Part shown: piece after piece, positions 6,847-10,939 of the stretch
Layout: each line of letters begins with the position of its first letter
Numbering within the stretch: the stretch's first letter is position 1
The notes under the pieces: model-generated
What the model saw: only the letters and a program-made list of their open reading frames with translations
What the model was told of the DNA's origin: nothing
The model's database searches: none
NCBI GenBank assembly: GCA_016844625.1
Contig: JAERMN010000069.1
Span: 1 to 10,939 of the forward strand
DNA: 10,939 nucleotides
Source: Deltaproteobacteria bacterium
GTDB lineage: Bacteria > Desulfobacterota > Binatia > UBA9968
Direction of reading: 5' to 3'
Translations under genes and position numbers: made by a program

Positions 6847-8883
6847 CTAAGCCTCATCACTGCTCAACGACGATTCACGCACCGTTAACTCCTGAGTCTG
6901 GAGCTCGTGAATGCGGTCGCGAAGATCCGCGGCCTTCTCGAATTCCAGGCGTTCAGCCGCTTGCTTCATTTCTTTTTGCAGCTTACGAATCTGCCGAGAC
7001 AATTCCTTGGCGCCGTATTTCGCGGCGGTTTCCGCAACCAGCGGGATGTCGCCGTAGTCTGCATCGTAAATTTTAATCAGCGGCGATCCGAGCGCCTTGA
7101 CGATCGACTGCGGCGTGATGTGATGTTTTTTGTTGAACTCGGCTTGCAAGTGGCGGCGCCGCTCGGTTTCATCGATGGCCCGCTTCATCGAGTCGGTCAT
7201 GGAGTCGGCGTAAAGAATCGCCGTGCCGTAAACGTTGCGCGCCGCCCGGCCGATGGTTTGAATCAGCGAACGATCGGAACGAAGAAATCCTTCTTTATCG
7301 GCGTCGAGGATCGCGACCAAAGAAACTTCCGGCAAGTCGAGCCCCTCGCGCAGCAAATTAATTCCGACCAGCACGTCAAACTGTCCCATGCGCAGATGGC
7401 GAATGATCTCAACCCGCTCCAGGGTTTCGATATCGGAATGGAGATAACGCACTTTGACGTTTAAGTCTTGATAGTATTCCGTCAGGTCTTCGGCCATGCG
7501 CTTGGTCAATGTCGTGACCAGAACTCGTTCCTTGCGCTCGACCCGTTTACGAATCTCTTCCAGCAAATCATCCACCTGGGTGCGCGCCGGCCGCACGATA
7601 ATCGCCGGGTCCATCAAACCGGTGGGGCGAATCACTTGCTCAACCACCGCGCCGCTACTTTTGCTCAATTCGAATCCCGCCGGCGTCGCCGACACATAGA
7701 TCGTCTGATTCAACGTCGCTTCGAACTCTTCGAAGTTCAGCGGCCGGTTGTCGAGCGCAGACGGCAAGCGAAACCCATATTCGACCAAAGTCTCTTTGCG
7801 CGAGCGGTCGCCGCGATACATGCCGCCGATCTGCGGCACCGTCACATGGCTTTCGTCGATGACGAGGAGAAAATCGCTGAGAAAGTAACTGAGCAAGGTC
7901 GGTGGCGGCTCGCCAGGTTGTCGCCCCGTCAAATGGCGGGAATAGTTTTCGATGCCCGGGCAAAAGCCCATCTCTTCCAATAATTCGAGATCGTAAAGCG
8001 TGCGCTGTTCGAGCCGTTGCGCTTCGAGCAGCTTGCGCTGATCGCGCAGTTCCTTCAGGCGCTCCTTGAGCTCATAGCGAATGCCGAGCACCGCTTGTTT
8101 CTTGCGATCCTGGCCGGTGACGTAATGGCTGGCCGGATAGATCGTCGCCTTGTCGACGCGCCGCAGCACTTTGCCGCGGATCGAATCGATCTCATTGATC
8201 GCTTCAATAGTCTCGTCGAAAAACTCGATGCGCAGCGCCGAGCGGTCTTCATAAGCGGGAAAGATTTCGACGATATCGCCGCGCACGCGAAAAGTGCCGC
8301 GGTGGAAATCATAGTCGCTGCGCTGGTATTGAATGTCGACCAGCTTGCGCAACATCTGGTCGCGGTTTACCGTCGCGCCCTCTTCAACGTAAACCATCAG
8401 CTCAAAGTAAGCTTGCGGCGAGCCAAGGCCGTAGATGCACGAAACGCTGGCGACGATCAGCGTGTCGCGCCGTTCGAGCAAAGCTTTGGTCGCCGAATGG
8501 CGCAGTTTGTCGATCTCATCATTAATCGACGCATCTTTTTCGATATAGGTGTTGGTCGATGGTACGTAGGCTTCCGGCTGGTAGTAATCGTAGTAGCTGA
8601 CGAAGTAGCGCACGGCGTTGTCCGGAAACAGATCGCGAAACTCGTTGTAGAGCTGCGCCGCCAACGTTTTATTGGGCGCGATCACCAAGGTCGGTTTATT
8701 CACCCGCGCGATCACATTTGCCATCGTGAAAGTCTTGCCGGAACCAGTTACGCCCAACAAAACTTGATGGCGCCGGTTGGCCTGAAGCCCGCTGACGAGT
8801 TTGTCGATCGCCTGCGGCTGATCGCCTTGCGGTTGGTAATCAGAAACTAAGCGGAACTCTCCTTGGTCGCGATCGCGAAGCAT
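6847..8883 (-). CDS. uvrB: Excinuclease ABC subunit B
   Basis: UvrB is the helicase-fold ATPase that verifies DNA damage delivered by UvrA and recruits UvrC. With ATG 8883 the protein has 678 residues, the normal length. Visible motifs are Walker A GVTGSGKT (44-51); the beta-hairpin region that inserts between strands (about 92-117, YYDYYQPEAYVPSTNTYIEK); Walker B VIDESH (341-346); YVSATP (396-401); and helicase motif VI QTIGRAARN (542-550). A C-terminal UVR motif (about 632-665, LEFEKAADLRDRI) binds UvrC. An in-frame GTG lies directly before the ATG at 8886; ATG 8883 fits the family N-terminus equally well. Neither start has a recognisable SD. uvrA is not in the window. Confidence 0.98.
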   Translation of the reverse strand: MLRDRDQGEFRLVSDYQPQGDQPQAIDKLVSGLQANRRHQVLLGVTGSGKTFTMANVIARVNKPTLVIAPNKTLAAQLYNEFRDLFPDNAVRYFVSYYDYYQPEAYVPSTNTYIEKDASINDEIDKLRHSATKALLERRDTLIVASVSCIYGLGSPQAYFELMVYVEEGATVNRDQMLRKLVDIQYQRSDYDFHRGTFRVRGDIVEIFPAYEDRSALRIEFFDETIEAINEIDSIRGKVLRRVDKATIYPASHYVTGQDRKKQAVLGIRYELKERLKELRDQRKLLEAQRLEQRTLYDLELLEEMGFCPGIENYSRHLTGRQPGEPPPTLLSYFLSDFLLVIDESHVTVPQIGGMYRGDRSRKETLVEYGFRLPSALDNRPLNFEEFEATLNQTIYVSATPAGFELSKSSGAVVEQVIRPTGLMDPAIIVRPARTQVDDLLEEIRKRVERKERVLVTTLTKRMAEDLTEYYQDLNVKVRYLHSDIETLERVEIIRHLRMGQFDVLVGINLLREGLDLPEVSLVAILDADKEGFLRSDRSLIQTIGRAARNVYGTAILYADSMTDSMKRAIDETERRRHLQAEFNKKHHITPQSIVKALGSPLIKIYDADYGDIPLVAETAAKYGAKELSRQIRKLQKEMKQAAERLEFEKAADLRDRIHELQTQELTVRESSLSSDEA

Positions 8884-8889
8884 CACAAT

Positions 8890-8905
8890 CTAGTTGTGCT
8901 AGTTG
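8890..8905. repeat. Direct repeat CTAGTTG-TG-CTAGTTG at the uvrB start
   Basis: Two identical 7-mers (8890-8896 and 8899-8905) are 9 bp apart, 6 bp upstream of the uvrB ATG and directly before the possible GTG start. The paired CTAG tetramers also give a short inverted arrangement. The position suits an operator, possibly for damage control of uvrB, but I do not recognise it as any known LexA box. Confidence 0.3.
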
Positions 8906-8916
8906 AAAGATTAACA

Positions 8917-8948
8917 CCCTCGCCCGCTTTGCGGGAGAGGGCGAGGGT
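8917..8948 (-). terminator. G/C-rich hairpin between the solute-binding gene and uvrB
   Basis: CCCTC-G-CCCGC (8917-8927) pairs with GCGGG-A-GAGGG (8931-8941) around a TTT loop, with one internal mismatch. An alternative 10-bp perfect stem joins 8916-8925 to 8939-8948. It follows the solute-binding-protein stop (8965) by about 17 nt and probably ends or attenuates that message before uvrB. No strong T-run follows, so it may also be a dispersed CCCTCGCCC-type intergenic repeat, a kind common in many bacteria. Confidence 0.55.
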
Positions 8949-8964
8949 GAGGGTCCGAAGAATA

Positions 8965-9969
8965 CTATTTCCCCACGCCGCCATAAAGCTTGTCGATATA
9001 GCCGCTTTTATCAATTTCGGTCAACGTCCGTGCATCGATGAACTCCGCCGGCTTGTACTGGGCATACTTTGGCTGGCCTTCGGCCAAGTGATCGAGCACG
9101 GCTTGCACGGCGCTTTCGACAGCGTACGGTTTCGCCGGCATTTTCGCCGCGTACTCCCACGACTCCAGCAATCCTTCGGGATCCTTGGTGCCGAGAAACT
9201 TGCTGAGTATGCGGATCGTATCGTCCTTGCGGCTCTTGAAGAGATGCACGCCGCGCACGATCGCACGAAGCCCGCGCGTCACTAGCTGCGGATTCTTCTG
9301 GATCAATGAGCGCCGCGTCGTGATCGTCGAACCTTGGTATTCCAATTTCAAATCGGTCAGATCGACCATGAAGTTCATGCCGGCTTTGCGCGCGAACAGC
9401 GTCCCCGGCGGCGACAACACGGTTGCCGAGACTTTGTTGGTATTCAACGCGCTCCACATCACGTCGTTGCTGCCGAGGAACAACATCTTCACATCTTTGT
9501 CGGCGTCCAAGCCGATATGTTTGAGCGCAAAGCGCGCACTCTTCTCATAAGCGTCGCCGGGTCGCTGAATGCCAATGATTTTGCCTTTTAAATCTTGGGC
9601 GCTCCTCACTTCCGGCCGGGCGACGAAAACCATCGACGCGTAGCGCGAGAAACCGCCGAGCATGACCACGTCACGACTTTGGCTCGAAACTGGAATCATC
9701 AGATAAGCCGACATGATCGTCATATCGACTTCGTTCGCCATCAGCGCCATCGGCGCGATCGAACCGGCGGTATGGATGATCTCCGCGTTGATACCCTCCT
9801 CGGCGAAAAGCCCCGCTTCCTTCGCGACGAAAGGCACCGAATGCGCCACCGCCCGCGCGGCGTAGCCGATGCGCAATCGTTCGGGTTTATTTTGAGCCCC
9901 GGAATGTTCGGCCCCCAACCCAAATGAAACAGCCAATACCAGACCAAATCCAAAACCTCGAATTTTCAC
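8965..9969 (-). CDS. ABC-type solute-binding protein, NMT1/SsuA/TauA-like
   Basis: This is a 334-residue periplasmic binding protein. The GTG start at 9969 is supported by GGAGG with 7 nt spacing. A signal peptide is visible: Lys/Arg at 2-4, a hydrophobic core to about residue 20, and probable cleavage after SGA (23-25). The mature protein has the two-lobed family features: RIGYAA (33-38) for the first strand, PFVAKEAGLFAEEGINAEI (46-64), the DLKGKIIGI hinge region (126-134) and LFLGSNDV (163-170). Relatives bind aliphatic sulfonates, taurine, nitrate or pyrimidine precursors. The ligand cannot be told from the sequence. No permease or ATPase gene is beside it, so it is an orphan component here. 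It starts 24 bp after the PIN-toxin stop and could share its transcript. Confidence 0.9.
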   Translation of the reverse strand: MKIRGFGFGLVLAVSFGLGAEHSGAQNKPERLRIGYAARAVAHSVPFVAKEAGLFAEEGINAEIIHTAGSIAPMALMANEVDMTIMSAYLMIPVSSQSRDVVMLGGFSRYASMVFVARPEVRSAQDLKGKIIGIQRPGDAYEKSARFALKHIGLDADKDVKMLFLGSNDVMWSALNTNKVSATVLSPPGTLFARKAGMNFMVDLTDLKLEYQGSTITTRRSLIQKNPQLVTRGLRAIVRGVHLFKSRKDDTIRILSKFLGTKDPEGLLESWEYAAKMPAKPYAVESAVQAVLDHLAEGQPKYAQYKPAEFIDARTLTEIDKSGYIDKLYGGVGK

Positions 9970-9993
9970 TTCGTGGCCTCCGCTACGCGAATG

Positions 9994-10326
9994 CTACCAA
10001 ACCGTTCTCACGTGGGGATAATCAAGGATTCGCCTATCACGGGTCACTAGAGGAAATCCTAACTGCATCGAGGTGGCAATGATGATCCGATCCGCGGGAT
10101 CATGGTGTAGAGGCTCAGGCAAGCGGACGGATTTCATCGCGATCGCGTTATCGATCGGTATGAAATGGAGGAACGGCATCGCCTCCGACCTCGCCACCCA
10201 CGATTCAACATCCATGGCCAACTCTAGTCGCCCCTTCGCAACGAGCTGAGACACCTCCCAAACACTAATCGACGAGACATAGACGTTGATCCACCATACC
10301 CAGACGTGGGTATCCAGAACGATCAT
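9994..10326 (-). CDS. PIN-domain toxin (VapC-like), probably shortened
   Basis: This 110-residue PIN-domain protein, a VapC-type RNase toxin, starts MIVLDTHVWVWW and continues with VSSISVWEV, DPADRIIIAT and VTRD. The acidic residues that bind metal are present: D5, E24, D79 (DPADR) and D97. Relatives of this subtype are usually about 125-130 residues long and have some 17-20 residues between the first strand and the VSSISVWE block. Here WWIN is followed almost directly by VYVSS, so a helix seems to be missing in frame. Whether the fold and activity survive is uncertain. The start overlaps the antitoxin stop (ATGA), the usual arrangement for a translationally coupled toxin-antitoxin pair. The C-terminal YPHVRTVW is typical of the subtype. 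Confidence 0.85.
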   Translation of the reverse strand: MIVLDTHVWVWWINVYVSSISVWEVSQLVAKGRLELAMDVESWVARSEAMPFLHFIPIDNAIAMKSVRLPEPLHHDPADRIIIATSMQLGFPLVTRDRRILDYPHVRTVW

Positions 10327-10556
10327 CGCAGCGCTTCCCAGTCATCGCTGGCCACGGGATCGGTCGGCCGATGGAATTTTTTCACCGTTCCTCGCAACGG
10401 CTTCAACCACGCTGCCGGCTTTTCCGTATAAGGCACCACTTTTAACACAGGCTTTCCGTGATCGGTGATAATTATTTCCTTTCCGGTCTGCTCGACTTGC
10501 CGAAAATAATTTAGCGCCCTAGGCTTGAAACGAGATTTGGGAACCATCTGTGACAT
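10323..10556 (-). CDS. Phd/YefM-family antitoxin
   Basis: This 77-residue protein has the Phd/YefM antitoxin pattern. The N-terminal DNA-binding part contains SRFKPRALNYFRQVEQTGK and IIITDHGKPVLKVVPY (about residues 8-43). The short C-terminal tail (LRGTVKKF, then PVASDDWEAL) is the part that normally wraps the toxin. It would neutralise the downstream PIN toxin and repress the shared promoter. ATG 10556 has GGAGG 4 nt before it; a second ATG at 10547 is possible but has poorer spacing. It overlaps the toxin gene by 4 bp. Confidence 0.9.
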   Translation of the reverse strand: MSQMVPKSRFKPRALNYFRQVEQTGKEIIITDHGKPVLKVVPYTEKPAAWLKPLRGTVKKFHRPTDPVASDDWEALR

Positions 10557-10588
10557 GACGCCTCCACTGGACCACTAAATCTGACCAT

Positions 10589-10616
10589 AGGGTAGCACAC
10601 GCGAGCTCAAGTTCAA
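10589..10616 (-). promoter_or_regulatory. Possible promoter of the toxin-antitoxin pair
   Basis: The minus strand has TTGAAC (10616-10611), a 16-bp spacer ending in TGC, and TACCCT (10594-10589). The TGn gives an extended -10 context, but the -10 itself matches only 3 of 6. The position, about 33 nt upstream of the antitoxin ATG, is suitable. An overlapping pair, TTGAGC and TATGGT with 15 bp between, is as likely. Confidence 0.25.
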
Positions 10617-10695
10617 ACGTCGATGCCGGCCGATTTCATCAGTGTAACGTTGTGCCAACGATCCTGATATATGAAGCTCAGCTCAACCCAGGCCC

Positions 10696-10939
10696 ATGTT
10701 AAACGGCCTAAACCAGCTGCGGCTACTCGCGAGGCGTCTCAAAAATGAAATCATAACGCTCTATCTCGCCGCCCGCGACCCGCGCACGCCGTGGTATGCC
10801 AAGGTAGTAATCGCATACGTGGTTGCCTATGCGCTGAGTCCCATCGATTTGATCCCGGACTTTATCCCCGTGTTGGGTTACTTGGACGATCTACTGTTGC
10901 TACCGCTGGGAATTTATTTAGCGTTGAAACTGATGCCTG
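10696..10939 (+). CDS. DUF1232 (YkvA-like) membrane protein (partial, C-terminus off the right edge)
   Basis: From ATG 10696 the frame is open to the window end (81 codons). An in-frame stop at 10672 limits the start; the SD is weak (AGG, 3 nt before ATG). The N-terminus is amphipathic and basic (LARRLKNEIITLYLAARDP). The DUF1232 signature follows: YALSPIDLIPDFIPV, then GYLDDLLLLP (about residues 46-71), with acidic residues set in hydrophobic helices. Proteins of this family are small and membrane-associated and their role is poorly known. The gene is divergent from the toxin-antitoxin pair across 139 bp. Confidence 0.88.
   Translation, partial: MLNGLNQLRLLARRLKNEIITLYLAARDPRTPWYAKVVIAYVVAYALSPIDLIPDFIPVLGYLDDLLLLPLGIYLALKLMP

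Noticed and set aside
8017..8850. A 277-residue plus-strand open frame opposite uvrB
   Set aside because: Antisense shadow of a strongly conserved gene; its hydrophobic/charged pattern reflects uvrB codons.
10299..10312. ACCCA...TGGGT inverted repeat at the start of the PIN toxin gene
   Set aside because: It is short, imperfect at the centre and fully explained by the conserved codons for DTHVWVW.
10648..10660. CGTTG-TGC-CAACG hairpin upstream of the DUF1232 gene
   Set aside because: A 5-bp stem is expected by chance and has no T-run or clear regulatory position.

Overview
The window comes from a moderately GC-rich bacterial chromosome. Shine-Dalgarno (SD) sequences are clear at several starts, there is no sign of phage or insertion sequences, and conserved housekeeping genes sit among small accessory genes. 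The gene mix (NMT1/SsuA-type solute-binding protein, amidohydrolase remnant, Phd/PIN toxin-antitoxin pair, CTTCGTG-type intergenic repeats) resembles uncultured soil or groundwater lineages of the deltaproteobacterial, Binatia or Rokubacteria grade. That placement is a weak inference; no 16S rRNA or ribosomal protein is present.

Left part (1-2190). The minus strand holds the N-terminal 199 residues of an AadA-like nucleotidyltransferase that runs off the left edge. Upstream of it are an imperfect palindromic repeat and a 167-bp remnant that looks like the two ends of an amidohydrolase gene joined out of frame, with its SD and start still intact. A plus-strand NAD-dependent epimerase/dehydratase (1013-1954) follows. 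Between it and the convergent comEC lie an 80-bp palindromic repeat, a 16-bp perfect palindrome and a half copy of the same repeat family.

Centre (2190-8883). Three minus-strand genes are read in the order uvrB, uvrC, comEC. UvrB and UvrC are the damage-verification and dual-incision proteins of nucleotide excision repair and keep their key motifs. ComEC is a full-length DNA-uptake channel with a C-terminal metallo-beta-lactamase-like domain in which two usual metal-site positions appear to be arginine. uvrC and comEC are 18 bp apart and probably cotranscribed; uvrB and uvrC are separated by 289 bp with a possible promoter.

Right part (8884-10939). A G/C-rich hairpin separates uvrB from a secreted NMT1/SsuA-like solute-binding protein that has no permease or ATPase beside it. 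Upstream on the same strand is a Phd-type antitoxin / PIN-domain toxin pair with a 4-bp ATGA overlap; the toxin looks shortened between its first strand and the next conserved block. Divergent from these, the N-terminal part of a DUF1232 (YkvA-like) membrane protein runs off the right edge.

I see no convincing new multi-gene system. The items most worth a second look are the collapsed amidohydrolase remnant, the CTTCGTG/CTTTGCG palindromic repeats, the shortened PIN toxin and the altered ComEC metal site.
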